A DNA stretch of 64,000 bases from Nelumbo lutea (GCA_022828595.1 JAKGHH010000001.1:138837017-138901016); one strand, 5' to 3'. Shown: positions 44,389-55,254, counted from the first letter of the stretch. The notes: generated by a model not told the origin, from the sequence alone. Translations and numbers: made by a program.

Positions 44389-44616
44389 TGTTGAGCAAGA
44401 GGCCAAGAAGAAGAAAAGAAGGAGAAAAGAAGGAAGGAGAAGAGGAAGAAGAATAAGAGGCAACTAAGTTAAGGCCTCAACAAAACTTAGCTTCAGTCGA
44501 GTGAAGCTTTGCATTTATACTATTCTGGCCGTACATAACAATATGTCTACAGAATTACAAAAATACCCCTGCGGGTATTAAGTCTGTGAACAGTACATAT
44601 ATTACACCTGTTAACA
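44389..44616 (-). repeat. 5' LTR of element F
   Basis: 228 bp, TGTTGAGCAAG...CCTGTTAACA, next to the primer site. Differs from the 3' LTR by six substitutions and two 3-bp repeat-length changes. Confidence 0.92.
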
Positions 44617-44810
44617 GAACATAAACAGTAAGAAAGAAAGGGGCCTGCAGTCTAGTTTAGTGAACAATAGGCCCCAAGTTATTTGGGCTTATTTATAATG
44701 CCAATAAGCATTTAATGGGCCTGCAGTAGAGCCCATTTAGTGGAACAGAAGGCCCTAGAAGAACAAATCCATTTTAATTAATTTCTTGTGAGGTGTCCCA
44801 CTTATCTATG

Positions 44811-45262
44811 AGGGATGCCACTTGTCCTATTCTAACAAGAGGATTATTTTCCCTCCTTTAGCCACTTGAAGTGGGGGGACACATGTCATCCTAGGGGAGA
44901 AAGTTATCTTCCCTCCTCTAACCACTTTAAGTAGGGGACACATGTCACCCTAAGAAGAAGGATTTGTTTTCGCTCCTCTAACCACTTGAAGTGGGGGGAC
45001 ACACGTCACCCTTGGAAGGAGTTATTTACCCTCCTATAACCACTTTAAGTGGGGGGACACATGTCACCCTAAGCAGACGGATTTGTTTTCCCTCCCCTAA
45101 CCACTTGAAGTGGGGGACACATGTCACCTTAGAAAGGAATTATTTTCCCTCCTCTAACCACTCGAAGTGGGGGGACACTTGTCACCTTAAGAAGGAAAAG
45201 TTTTCTTTTCCCTCCTTAACCCATTTTAAGTGGGGTGACACTTGGCACTCTAAGAAGAGGGG
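44811..45262. repeat. Minisatellite, about 60-bp unit, seven or more copies
   Basis: The core gtggggggacacatgtcaccctaag... recurs with its gtgggg word at 44871, 44931, 44991, 45049, 45110, 45167 and 45230 (spacings 60, 60, 58, 61, 57, 63). Each unit holds ccacttgaagtgg, an inverted repeat around one base, and acacatgtcacc. Units alternate between ccacttgaag and ccactttaag types. Open frames across it are by-products of the repeat. Confidence 0.93.
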
Positions 45263-45330
45263 AGTGGGGAGTTAACCACCTCCCTCCTCTATATAAACCC
45301 CCTCCTACAAGGAGAAGAGGCTAATGCCTT
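45263..45330 (+). promoter_or_regulatory. Candidate TATA promoter downstream of the minisatellite
   Basis: ctatataaac at about 45289-45298, followed 30 bp later by a purine-rich start region. With the tandem repeats upstream this looks like the U3/R part of an LTR (possibly of the Tat element) with repeated upstream motifs. No matching second LTR was found, so this is inference. Confidence 0.4.
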
Positions 45331-46726
45331 TTTTGTTGGCTATTACTAATTGATTTGCAGGATTTCTACCATTAAGAAACAAGTGGGAAGAGAAAAGAGA
45401 AGAAGATTGGTGTGGAGAGCATAAAAGGAAAGGAAGAAGGTAGTGAATCTTGTGTTCTTCCTACACCTCTTCAATATGATACTCCTTGTGCTTCTCACAT
45501 GAGATGGAAGCCCATTTCTATCAATTCCTCTCACTCCTTTCTTTCTTCCTTTTATTTTTTTTTTCTTCCTTGTTTCATATTGAAATACATGTAAGGAGAC
45601 AACCATCTACAGCCTTGTTCATGAAACTTGGCTGATTATGATTCCTCACAGCATGATAATGCACACAACCAAAATTTAAAGGCCATTTGTAGCCTTATTG
45701 ATGAAACATGCTTATGATGCCTATTTACTTGTTATGCATACAAAGTTTGTTTCTTTATATGCTGGTTTTCTCTTTAAACAAAGAGGGAATATATACCAGA
45801 ATTTTCTCTGGTTTTCTCTCTATTCATTGGTACTTCTGAATCAGAATCAAAAGGTTTTCTCTGCCCCTAGCAGAGACGTAATTAAGGGAATATCTACGTG
45901 ATTTCCCGAATGGAGATTACCCAAATAACAAAATAACCCAGTAATTAGTCTAATTGGGTGAGTTATGTTATGTGAGAAATTATACTAAAAAAAAAAATTC
46001 TACTAACAAAGAGTTCCTCTTTTTTTTGTATCCTAGGGATCATTCCATCCAAAGGAAATCTCTTGAACTAAGTTTAATCCTAATATCCTTGCTCTGATTC
46101 CATGTCAACCTGTAGGCAAGAAAAATAAATAAAGCAGAAAATAATAGAAAGAACAAAAGGAAGAAGAACATCAAGATGTGTGTTAGTCTCAGTAGCCTAC
46201 ATCCATGAGTGAAGAGGGAAAATATTCACTATGAGAAAATAGGATACACCAAATCCAATATCCACCTCACAATAATATGCCTGCTTTCTTTTTCACCCTG
46301 TCTCAAACAATTGCTTGAATATGCCTAAAACTGAATTTTGCTAATAACTATGCAGCCAAATCCCTTGTCCTCATAATTATAAAATTGTCCCATAAAACTA
46401 AAATTACAATAAAACTCTTACCTTGCCATAGAATAAAAATCTTTTGCAAGAACTTTGACGCATACCTATGAAAAGGATTTTTAAAGTTGGGAAACCTTCA
46501 AAAACTTCAGGCATATGCTATGTGAAGGTAGAAGCTACTGTCTTTTCCTGTTATATCCTTATGGGCATGTAAACTAAATTACTCTCACATGTTCATGGTT
46601 TGCACTATCATCTGTTTCCACGCATTGGTTTCCCAGTGGGCAACATGTTTGCAACTGTGCTTGGAAATATTTTAATTATCTTCTGTCATTAATGGTCACA
46701 AACTTATCTTTTTGCAATTGTTGCAG
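45331..46726 (+). other. Non-coding sequence upstream of the SCYL2 exon
   Basis: No exon or domain recognised. 45360-45600 is purine- then pyrimidine-rich and may belong to the LTR-like unit before it. Around 46085 a gctctgattcca word resembles a primer-site complement next to a degraded LTR but is unsupported by any partner. The last 60 bases look like intron 3' end (pyrimidine-rich, ttgttgcag). Confidence 0.45.
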
Positions 46727-46855
46727 ACTAGTCAGGAGTCCTTAGTAGCACATGTACTTCCACTGCTTGTCCGTGCTTATGATGATAATGATGCTCGAAT
46801 ACAAGAAGAAGTTTTAAGAAGAACTGTATCCCTTGCAAAGCAACTTGATGTTCAG
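46727..46855 (+). CDS. SCYL2: SCY1-like protein 2 (SCYL2), internal exon
   Basis: A 129-bp exon bounded by acceptor ttgttgcag (ending 46726) and donor gtgatt (starting 46856), phase 0 at both ends. It encodes 43 residues, [20 protein letters not shown] then [20 protein letters not shown] then DVQ. This is the HEAT-repeat region after the pseudokinase domain in plant SCYL2 proteins (Arabidopsis SCYL2A/B), where HVLPL.VRAYDD.D.RIQEEVL and LAKQLD.Q are strongly conserved. SCYL2 proteins work in clathrin-dependent trafficking at the trans-Golgi and endosomes. Codons are clean, with no stop. Upstream exons are not found in the window, so the preceding intron is probably long and retrotransposon-filled too. 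Confidence 0.88.
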
Positions 46856-47266
46856 GTGATTATCCTTTTCTCAATGATGAATTTTTTGCTAAACTAATTT
46901 ATCATTTTTTCATTGTTTTCTTCAGAAACTGTGCTATCTTTATGCTTCTTCACAAATATCCTGAAATTAAAGAATCCCTTAGTATATTATCAAGCAATTA
47001 AGGCACAGAAGTATTTGCTTTATGGTGTTGCCATTTATCTATAGACATTTCACTGATCTGCTATGTCCATCTAGGATTATGAACCATATATGCATCTATA
47101 ATTCAGTAATATGATAACAATCATGTTATGTAAACACATTGAGGCAAAATTCCCGGTTTCCAGATTAAAAACTTTTTCAATGGGTTCCCATATTGGTTAA
47201 TATTGCCTCAGATAGTCTTGCTCGGAAGGGAGATACCAAGTTTTTCTCTATTTGGAGTTTTATTTT

Positions 47267-48173
47267 TGTTGAGTTTTGGGCTGATGTAACATGTTTTTTA
47301 TTTACATAGCATAGTTAGGGAGTTATTGGGCCTTAGGCCCGTTAGTTTATGTTTCAAGTTAAGGGTGTTTTTAAGTTCTTCACAAGTAGCCAACTTACCA
47401 AGGGGCATACTTGTCTTGGTACTCTCTTTTATTTATGAGTATATAATCTAATGAAAGGGGCGGCCAGACCTATTTCTAATCTTCTCCCATTCTCTTCTAT
47501 CTCTCACCTCTCTCTTTCTTAGCTGAAACCTTTTCTCCTCTTTCTTTTCTTCTTTCTTTGCAGTTTTTATATCAAAACAGGTTGTCCAAACCTTTTTACT
47601 TGGCATCAGAGCAAGTTTAAACATTTCTTGAGTTGCTCCATCATGCAGCCCTAGATCGGCCAACTGCATGATAAGGTAAAGGGCTGATCAATGACTTTAG
47701 GTTAGCCCAGTTTTTGGATTTTTTGGTGGAATTGCAATCCCTTGTAGATGGTCTAGGATTTTACACCAAAATCAGGAAGAACTGGAGAAAGGGAGAGAGT
47801 CCTATTTTAGTAGGACTCTTCAATTTTGACCTAGGAAGTGGCACTCTAGTTTTCTAGGGTTCCTTGAGGTTTTCTGAAGGTTGGTTCAAATACCAGCATT
47901 TTTGGAGGTCGCTGGAGGAGCGACAGCCTCTTCTCCCACTCCCACGGAAAAAGGAATCTTTGGAGGGAGGGACTTTCTAGGGTTCCAGGAAGGTTATGGA
48001 GAGTTTTGTTGTTATGGAAGGGACTTCTAAGGGACTTCTATGGACTTCTATGGTTCCAGCCTTCTTTTCATCTCAAATTGATTTCCTAACCTATTCTGAG
48101 AGTTATGGAGGGTTTTGTAGTTGAAAACAAATTTTCAAGAGAAATGGGATCTAGGGGAGGAGGTGTTGGAGAT
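47267..48173 (+). mobile_element. Copia element G: 5' LTR and leader only
   Basis: LTR 47267-47600 (TGTTGAGTTTTGGGC...TTTTTACT, 334 bp) with a primer site tggcatcagagc at 47601-47612, and a leader to 48173. Both LTR and leader match element J (57803-63335) in the opposite orientation (gggcctta ggcccgttag, cctagatcggcc, caattttgacctaggaagtg). The element ends where an E-family LTR begins at 48174; no coding part remains. gagtatataatc in the LTR is a TATA-like word. Confidence 0.87.
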
Positions 48174-49171
48174 TGTAGAGAAGATGGGCCGAATGGCCCA
48201 TAGGCTGTTTATTCTTTCTTGTTATTTATGTTTTTCTGTAATGGGCCTTATTCTGGGCCCATCCTATCTTTATTAAGTTCTTTGTAAATTCTTGCCCAAC
48301 TAAGGGTCTCCTTGTAATTATTCAAACTTATCTTAATAAAATAGTGTTAGGGTGCTGAGAGAGAGTAAGTTCGAAACTCTCATTCTCAAACCCTCATTGC
48401 CGAACTCTCAAGCTCTCCTCTTTCTAGGGCTGGAAGCTTAGGCTCGTGTTGCCTGATTCTTGGAGGTCATTGGAAGTGCCCAAGACTAGAATCTCTTGGA
48501 GAAGTGGTTCGGTGACCAGGAAGAATTAGAGAAAAAAAAGGGAAGGGGAACAGTTCGGTTCTGGTTTGAAGCTCTAAACTATAAGTTGTGCTAAGATTTC
48601 TGGGTTATTTTTTGATGTGTTTGGACTGTTGAAGTGTTCGAAAAAATCTGGTTGTTCTGTACTACTTTCGTCTGTTGAAGTGTCCGAAAATTTCTGGTTG
48701 TTCTGTACTATCTTCAGTTGCCATTGAATCTGGTTTAACCCATAAATTTTTTGCTGTTTTTTCACTTTTTTTTTGGATAGTCAAAACTGCCGAAACATCC
48801 TTGTAACAAGGCTGTGGATTGTTACTTATATTTGGCTGTTTTTGGGGGGCTGTACGAATTGTTCTTGAGGCCTTTTTTTCTTTTTTGACAGTGGGGTTGT
48901 CTCTATTGCCCACACTGTGTTTGTAAAAAGGCCTTTCAGCAATACCAATTGGTATTTACTCTTCTTAGTTATTGTAGAGAAGATGGGCCAAATGGCCCAT
49001 AGGTTGCTTATTCTTTCTTGTTATTTATGTTTTTCTATAATGGGCCTTATTCTGAGCCCATCCTGTCTATATTAAGTTCTTTGTAAATTCTTGCCCAACT
49101 AAGGGCCTCCTTGTAATTATTCAAATATATCTTAATAAAATAGTGTTAGGGTGCTGAGAGAGTGTAGGTTC
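48174..49171 (+). mobile_element. E-family LTR-leader-LTR derivative without coding region
   Basis: First LTR 48174 to about 48424, leader to 48972, then a second LTR from 48973 cut at 49171 by element H. Relative to element E, about 45 bp covering the LTR end, the primer site and the leader start are missing at the first junction (ctcctctttctagggctgg). No polypurine tract precedes the second LTR (cttcttagttat then tgtagag). Neither priming site for reverse transcription is present, so this is a dead deletion product. Confidence 0.85.
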
Positions 49172-49445
49172 TGTTTTGGAGCAGCTACAGTAATCCGAAC
49201 CAGTGAAGGAAGAAGAAGATGAGGAAGAAGACAAGAGAAAGAGAGAACAGGAGGGTTTAGTCGAAAACTGATTAGTCACCCATTCAGTCGACCCCCTTAT
49301 GTTTATTAGGTTCTAATTACACTTACAAAGACTAAACTGTCCTCACTTAAGTGTGGGGCAGAGTATTCTAATAAAACATCCACATAAGCGAAGTACTTAA
49401 CTAACATGAGATTACTAAACTACCCCTATTCGACTCACTCTAACA
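49172..49445 (-). repeat. 3' LTR of element H
   Basis: 274 bp; plus-strand bounds TGTTTTGGAGCAGC...CTCTAACA. Same family as the LTR of element C but without the long TTC run. cttcccctcaagctgg at 49446 is the complement of the polypurine tract. Confidence 0.88.
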
Positions 49446-49452
49446 CTTCCCC

Positions 49453-50225
49453 TCAAGCTGGAGAATATATGTCATATAATCCCAGCTTGTTACATAAATG
49501 GTTCACTTTCCCTGAGTTTAGAGCTTTTGTAAACAAATCTGCCCATTGATCATTCGAGCCCACATGTTTTGTGTTAATCTCTCTAGCAAGGACCTTCTCC
49601 CTCACAAAGTGGCAATCAACCTCTACGTGCTTTGTTCTCTCATGAAATACAGGATTGGATGAGATATGGAGTGCAGCTTGGTTGTCACAATGCAGTATCA
49701 TAGGTTTATCCATGTGAAACCCAATTTCTTGTAGAAGATTCCTCAACCACACTAACTCACAGGTAGTATGTGCCATGGCCCTATACTCAGCTTCAGCACT
49801 ACTTCTGGCCACAACTGTCTGCTTTTTACTCTTCCACGTCATAAGATTTATTCCAAGAAATGTGCAATAGCCCGTAGTAGATCTTCTATCATTCACTGAG
49901 CTTGCCCAGTCTGCATCTGTATACCTCACTACTTCAAGTTTTCCTCTTGGTTTATACAATAGTCCACGGCCTGGACCTCCCTTCAGATATCTTACAATTC
50001 TAAGAACTGCATCCCAGTGAGGTATACAAGGGTTCTACATGAATTGGCTCACCACATTGACTGCAAAGGAGATGTCGGGTCTCGTGATAGTCAGATAGTT
50101 CAGCTTCCCCACTAGTCGTCTATACCTTCCAGGATCTTCAAATACTTCTCCTGTATCACTGTTCAACTTAACATTTGGTTCCATAGGGGTCTCAGCCGGT
50201 TTTGCACCTAATAGTCATGTTTCTT
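49453..50225 (-). pseudogene. Element H RNase H and RT tail
   Basis: 49453-49959: EVVRYTDADWASSVNDRRST, SSAEAEYRAMAHTTCELVWL, LHCDNQAALHISSNPVFHER, KHVEVDCHFVREK, QWADLFTKAL, ending LGLYDIYSPA. The RNase H acidic residues are kept. A stop in the codons before (near 50037) separates it from the TRPDISFAVNVVSQF segment. Confidence 0.87.
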
Positions 50226-50233
50226 CCAGTAGA

Positions 50234-51457
50234 TCAGGAACATATTTTCTTTGGCACAGATTTACACCTTGTTTCGACTTGGCAACTTCTATTCACATTC
50301 AATGTTCTACGATCTCTTATTTGGAAATGATTTTGTAGAAATACCTTTAATTTGCCAATCCTCAATTTATCACTGCCAGTAATGACAATATCATCCACAG
50401 AGACCACTAATAGAATCTTCCCAGCTTCTGAGTCATAGATGAACATTGGGTGATCTACCTGGCACTGCTTCATTCCAAAACTCTTCACCACTTCACTGAA
50501 CTTCCCAAACCAAGCATGCGGCGATTGTTTCGACCTATAAATTGCCTTCTTCAATCTGCATACCTTACCATCCTCCCCCTGAGCAACAAACCCAGGTGGT
50601 TGCTCCATATATACCTCCTCCACAAGATCACCATGGAGAAAGGCATTCTTTATATCAAGCTGAAACAAAGGCCAATTATACATAGCTGCCAGGGAAATTA
50701 GTACACGAACAGAACCAATCTTAGCCACCGGAGAGAATGTCTCCATGTAGTCCACTCCATACAACTGTGAGTAACCTTTAGCAACAAGTCTGGCCTTCAG
50801 ACGCTCCACACTACCATTTGGCAAGTATTTCACAGTATACACCCATTTACAACCTATAGCATGCTTATCAGGTGGGAGAGTAGTAAGTTCCCACGTTTGA
50901 GTATGTTGAAGAGCAGAAAGTTCCTCCTCCATTGCCCGCTGCCAATCAGGTGAACTGAGAGCTTCTTGAACATTGTTAGGTATGGAAATAGAGGATAAAA
51001 GGGAAACAAACTGGCGATGTGATGTAGAAAGACGAGATAATGAAACAAAATTGGAAATGGGATGGAGGGTAGAACTGCGTAAGGCAATGGGTAAGTCAAG
51101 GTCTGAAGGTTCAACAATAAGAGCCATGAGAGGATCCACAGATGAGGTAGAAGCTGGAGAAGGGGCCGGTGTCGTTCGACGTGTATACACTTGCCGGATT
51201 GGTGGACGTTCGGTGGTGATCTGCACGGGACGAGGTGATGAGTCTACTTCAACAACAACATCTGGAACTGGATCACTAACAGGGAGAGGAAGAAGTGCGG
51301 GTGGAGATGAAGGCGCTTCAGGACTTGAGAAGAAGGGGACTGACTCAAAAAAGGTGACATCAGGGCAGACATAGCACTTCCGGGTAATGGGATTATAACA
51401 CTTGTACCATTTTTGAGTCCGTGAGTAGCCAAGGAAGACACATTTAATTGCGTGCAT
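50234..51457 (-). pseudogene. Element H integrase C-terminus, linker and RT
   Basis: One 407-codon frame: KCVFLGYSRTQKWYKCYN, serine/proline linker, WELTTLPPDKHAIGCKWVYT, YMETFSPVAKIGSVRV, motif [36 protein letters not shown], then VVSVDDIVITGSD. The catalytic box is S-V-D-D where the family has Y-V-D-D. The frame then shifts within the YFLGIEVA block. This is the longest unbroken pol frame in the window. Confidence 0.88.
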
Positions 51458-52552
51458 CTAGCTTGTCTATTCCAGGGCTCAGATTGTGGACAAAGCACAC
51501 ACAACCAAAGACACGAGGAATTAATGGGAATGGAGATAAAGTGGGTAACAAGATAGAGAAGGGGGACCGACCATGAAGGATGAAGGAGGGCATCCGATTA
51601 ATGAGAAAACATGCAGTGAGTACAGCATCACTCCAAAAACGCTTAGGAACATTCATGTGGTGAAGAATAGACCGAGCAGTTTCAAGAAGTTGATGGTTCT
51701 TCCGTTCAGCTACCCCATTTTGTTGAGGGGTGTATGCACATGATGTTTGATGAATAATGCCATGTTGTTCTAAATATTGTTGAAATGAAGTAAGAAAATA
51801 TTCATGACCATTATCCGAACGGAGAATTTTGATTGGAACACCAAATTGTGTGCGTATTTCAGCATGGAATTTTTGAAAAATGGAAAACAATTCACTTCTT
51901 TCTTTCATTAAGTAAATCCATGTCATTCTTGAACAATCATCAATAAAGGAGAAAAATACTTGTACCCATTATAAGACTCTATTTTGATTGGACCCCAAAC
52001 ATCTGAATGAACCAAAGAAAAAGGACTCAACATACGACTCTCAACTCTTGGACTGAAGGACGCACGACGATGTTTCCCAAACTGACATGACTCACATTGC
52101 AAAACTGACAAATCACTCAATGACGGGACCAAAATCTTGAGAACCTTGAGAGATGGATGTCCCAGTCGGCAATGCCATTGTAGAGGAGTAATGAAGTCTG
52201 AAGAGCAATTGAAGATCCACCACCGTCAAGATAATACAGTCCACCAGCTTCATGCCCCCACCAATCTTCTTCCCCGTCTTGAGATCCTGAAAAACACAAG
52301 TGGAAGGAAAGAAGATAACAGAACAGTTAAGAACTTTGGTTATTTTACTAACAGACATAAGATTGAATGGAAACTTAGGGACATATAAAACAGATGATAA
52401 GGGCACAAAAGCCATGTCAACATTACCAACACCACATATGGCAGATGAGGACCCATTGGCAAGTGTAACAGTTTGTGATGTGGGGTTTCAGAAAGAGAAG
52501 AGAACACACCTGGTGTCCCGGTCATATGATCTGAGGCTCCAGAGTCAATAAT
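51444..52552 (-). pseudogene. Element H integrase core, pre-integrase and protease remainder
   Basis: 51444-51926: KILRSDNGHEYF (second Asp) and TPQQNGVAERKNHQLLE (Glu). 51923-52132: CESCQFGKHRRASF and HSDVWGPIKI (first Asp). 52113-52415 and 52340-52525 carry the pre-integrase and the protease C-terminal part in two frames. Breaks near 51925, 52190 and 52490. Confidence 0.85.
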
Positions 52553-53671
52553 TCAGGGAGAGGTTTTAGATGACATGCAAGCAATACCTGATTGGGCAAG
52601 TGTGGCAGTGGTATGCTGTGAAGTAGTTTGAAGAAACCGTTCATACTCATCACGCGGTACGTTCACCATTTCCCTCCCAGAGGTAGATGTAGATGTGGGA
52701 GGAGTTTGGTCTGCCGGTTTAACGCAAACTAACTCCCAGAGGTAGTTTGAAGGAACCTCACCTGCTATAGCATGATTAGCCCATTTAGAGGGAGGACCAT
52801 GTAGATCATAACAGAAATTCATTGTGTGTCCCTCTCTACCACAATGAGTACATTTCCTTGTAGAGTTATTCTTCCCTCTGCCACAGCCTCCCCCTGAGTC
52901 ACGACCACCCCGACTAATCATGGAACTGCCACGGTCTCCTCGGGGAGCATGACCTCCCCCCCTTGTACTATGTCCAACCCCTCTAGCTGTCACAAGTGCT
53001 GATCTATCAGATTGTGTGGAGTTCTCTGTCTGTCCCAAAGAAATTCTACGGAGCCTTGAGAATACTTCCTCAAGTGTAGGAAGAGTAGAGCCCCCCAATA
53101 TTTGGGCTCTAACTGGTTCATATTTCGACTTCAGCCCCACTAAAAATCTTGTAACATCTAGTTGCTCCTTTTGCTGTTGCTGAACTTTAATATCTGGAGT
53201 AAGGGGGTGATAGGCATTGAGTTCATTCCTTATATTCTTCATGCTGGCATAGTACTCTTCTAGTGTTTTGGTTCCTTGTTGTAAATCAAAATACTCCTGA
53301 TAAAGCTGGTACACTCTTGTTGTGTTATCTTGTCCAGAATATAGCTTCTTAGCATGCTCCCATATATCCTTAGCTGTATCAAGGAACATGAAGTTGGCAC
53401 TAATTTTGGGTTCTATACTATTCCACAGCCAAGTCATGATTTGAACATCTTCTTGTTCCCAATCATCAAACCCTGGAGAGTCCTCTGGTGGCTTCTCATC
53501 TCTTACATGCTTTACTTTCTTCTTTGCCTTGAGAACCACTTCCGCTGATTTAGCCCATGGAACATAATTCTCCCCATTCAGTTTAATTGAGGTCATTTGT
53601 ACCCCTATGTAGTCAGAGGAAATTACCACATTAGGTTTCTGATCATTATAGCCATCTCCTATTGCTGCCAT
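52553..53671 (-). CDS. Element H gag (intact frame to protease)
   Basis: 372 uninterrupted codons from the ATG at 53671. N-terminal DYIGVQMTSIKLNGENYVPW (copia gag head), MTWLWNSIEPKISANFMFLD, LEEYYASMKNIRNELNAYHP, RFLVGLKSKYEPVRAQILGG, RG-rich patch, zinc knuckle CTHCGREGHTMNFCYDLHG (CX2CX4HX4C), and RDEYERFLQTTSQHTTATLA. The frame stops at SSKTSP, where the codon for the Trp in front of IIDSGASDHMTG has become a stop, so protease and everything after would not be made. Gag alone could still be translated if transcribed. Confidence 0.85.
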   Translation of the reverse strand: MAAIGDGYNDQKPNVVISSDYIGVQMTSIKLNGENYVPWAKSAEVVLKAKKKVKHVRDEKPPEDSPGFDDWEQEDVQIMTWLWNSIEPKISANFMFLDTAKDIWEHAKKLYSGQDNTTRVYQLYQEYFDLQQGTKTLEEYYASMKNIRNELNAYHPLTPDIKVQQQQKEQLDVTRFLVGLKSKYEPVRAQILGGSTLPTLEEVFSRLRRISLGQTENSTQSDRSALVTARGVGHSTRGGGHAPRGDRGSSMISRGGRDSGGGCGRGKNNSTRKCTHCGREGHTMNFCYDLHGPPSKWANHAIAGEVPSNYLWELVCVKPADQTPPTSTSTSGREMVNVPRDEYERFLQTTSQHTTATLAQSGIACMSSKTSP

Positions 53672-53784
53672 TGTACTCTTTCACAGTTGCCTCTAACCTT
53701 ACTTCTAATCAGTACTAACTGATTCTTGAAGGGTTCCTACCCAGAAATACCAGCAACACAAAAGGACTAAATAACCAACCTTTC

Positions 53785-55250
53785 TTTTGAATAGTGACTT
53801 ACATGAGGAGGTCTACATGTGTCTTCCTCCAGGAATGTATGGGAAAGATATGCAAGGAAAGGTATGTAAACTGAAGAAATCTCTTTATGGCCTCAAACAA
53901 TCTCCTAGAGCCTGGTTTGAGAGATTTAGAGCTGCACTTGTTAAATTCGGCTATGTTCAGACACAGTTAGATCATACTCTTTTTTGTGAAGAAAAGTGGA
54001 TCTCTAGCAATGTATCTCATTGTGTATGTTGATGACATTATAGTAACTGGTGATGATGCCTCAGGCATTCTGGCCCTTAAGTCTTTCCTCCGTATAGAAT
54101 TTGAGATTAAGGATCTGGGGGAGTTGAGATACTTCCTTGGCATAGAAGTTGCCAGATCCAGGGATGGGATTCTTATTTCCCAGAGGAAATATGTCATTGA
54201 TTTGTTGTCTGAAACTGGAAAAATGGGTGCAAGACCAGCTGCAACTCCTATTGATATGAGTCACAAACTTTCAGCTTCGGATGGAACTTTGTTGGAAGAC
54301 AAAGGGGTCTTTCAGAGACTTCTTGGGAAGCTTTTGTACCTGTGCATGACTAGGCCAGATATTGCGTATGCTGTCAGCTGCATTAGCCAGTTCATGCATG
54401 CTCCTAGAGATACCCATATGGCAGCAGCAGAACGGATTTTGTGCTATCTGAAAGGCTCTCCAGGAAAAGGAATTCTATTTGCCAAGCATGGTCATCTGAA
54501 ACTTGAAGCCTATACTGATGCTGATTGGGCTAGAAATATTGATGATAGAAGATCTACTTCAGGGTATTGCAGTCTGATGGCTGGTAATGTTGTCTCTTGA
54601 AGGAGTAAGAAACAATTAGTTGTGGTCCGATCCTCCGCAGAAGCAGAATATAGAGCTATGGCACATGGAGTCTCGGAATTGTTGTGGCTGAGGTCCTTAA
54701 TGGAAGAACTTGGGATTGATCATGACAAACCCATGATGTTGTATTGTGATAATCAGGCTGCCATCAACATTGCGCACAACCCGGTACAACATGATAGAAC
54801 CAAACATATTGACGTTGATAGACACTTTATTCGAGAAAGAGTCTCCTCCGGTGAAGTGTGTCTTCCATTCATTATTGCTGAAGGACAATTGGCAGATTTC
54901 CTCACCAAGGGCATTTCCAAGGCAAGGCTTCAACATGACACTGGCAAGCTGGGCATGATTAACATCTATGCTCAGCTTGAGGGGGAGTGTAGAGAAGATG
55001 GGCCGAATGGCCCATAGACTGTCATTTCATGTTATGTTATGTTTCTCTCTGTTGTGGGCCTTATTCTTGGCCCATACTCTGTAATATTCTGTTTTTTGTA
55101 TTTTCCTGCTCACTCAAGGGCCTCTCTGTAATTTGTCAAAGATTAACTTATTAATAAGATGTTTAGAGTGTTAGAGAGAGGTTATGTTCGAACCTCTTAC
55201 TCTCTAACACTCATTGCCGCTAGCTCTCTCTTCTCTTCTCTTCTTCTCTT
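53785..55250 (+). mobile_element. E-family copia element I-1: RT, RNase H and 3' LTR
   Basis: Plus strand. Begins abruptly in RT (NSDLHEEVYMCLPPGMYG; the family has LNGDLHEEVYM), [18 protein letters not shown], a frame change at about 53990, YVDDIIVTGDDASG (catalytic box intact), FLGIEVARSRDGILISQRK, TRPDIAYAVSCISQFMHAPR, LEAYTDADWARNIDDRRST, a stop near 54598, SSAEAEYRAMAHGVSELLWL, YCDNQAAINIAHNPVQHDR, and INIYAQLEGECREDG. Polypurine tract gagggggag, then 3' LTR from 54988. The 5' half is lost at the border with element H. Same family as element E, of which it preserves the RT part. Confidence 0.9.
54988..55250 (+). repeat. E-family LTR shared between elements I-1 and I-2
   Basis: Starts TGTAGAGAAGATGGGCCG after the polypurine tract; end placed near 55250 in a tctcttc-rich stretch because the exact terminus is blurred. 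It is followed directly by degraded pol of a second copy, without primer site. Confidence 0.8.
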
Positions 55251-55254
55251 GTTT

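Larger units (their letters stand above)
39787..44616 (-). mobile_element. Ty1/copia element F, both LTRs, gag mostly deleted
   Basis: Complete ends: left (3') LTR 39787-40020 and right (5') LTR 44389-44616, both TG...CA, with flanking 5-mers gagca and gaaca (one mismatch). Joining the flanks restores continuous E-family LTR sequence, confirming the insertion point. I count six substitutions and two 3-bp length differences between the LTRs, so it is fairly young. Internally it has RNase H, RT, integrase and protease with several breaks, but most of gag is missing. Confidence 0.92.
49172..53784 (-). mobile_element. Ty1/copia element H (5' LTR missing)
   Basis: Minus-strand sister of element C. 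3' LTR 49172-49445, polypurine tract, RNase H, RT, integrase, protease, full-length gag. On the right it stops about 115 bp beyond the gag start, near 53784, where the RT of a plus-strand E-family element begins; the leader, primer site and 5' LTR are lost. The left end sits inside an E-family LTR. Confidence 0.9.

Noticed and set aside
44811..45262. Regular ~60-bp repeats that could be taken for a CRISPR array
   Set aside because: The units are similar over their whole length with no unique spacers, and the genome is a plant. It is a minisatellite.
44991..45275. Open frame of 94 codons across the minisatellite
   Set aside because: It arises from repeat units whose lengths happen to keep frame; no protein family features.
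46080..46100. Primer-site-like word gctctgattcca
   Set aside because: No LTR partner or pol sequence on either side; a single degenerate match is not enough.
46856..47266. Possible additional SCYL2 exon between the two exons
   Set aside because: The exons at 46855 and 57478 join without missing residues relative to plant SCYL2, and no other conserved segment is seen in the intron.
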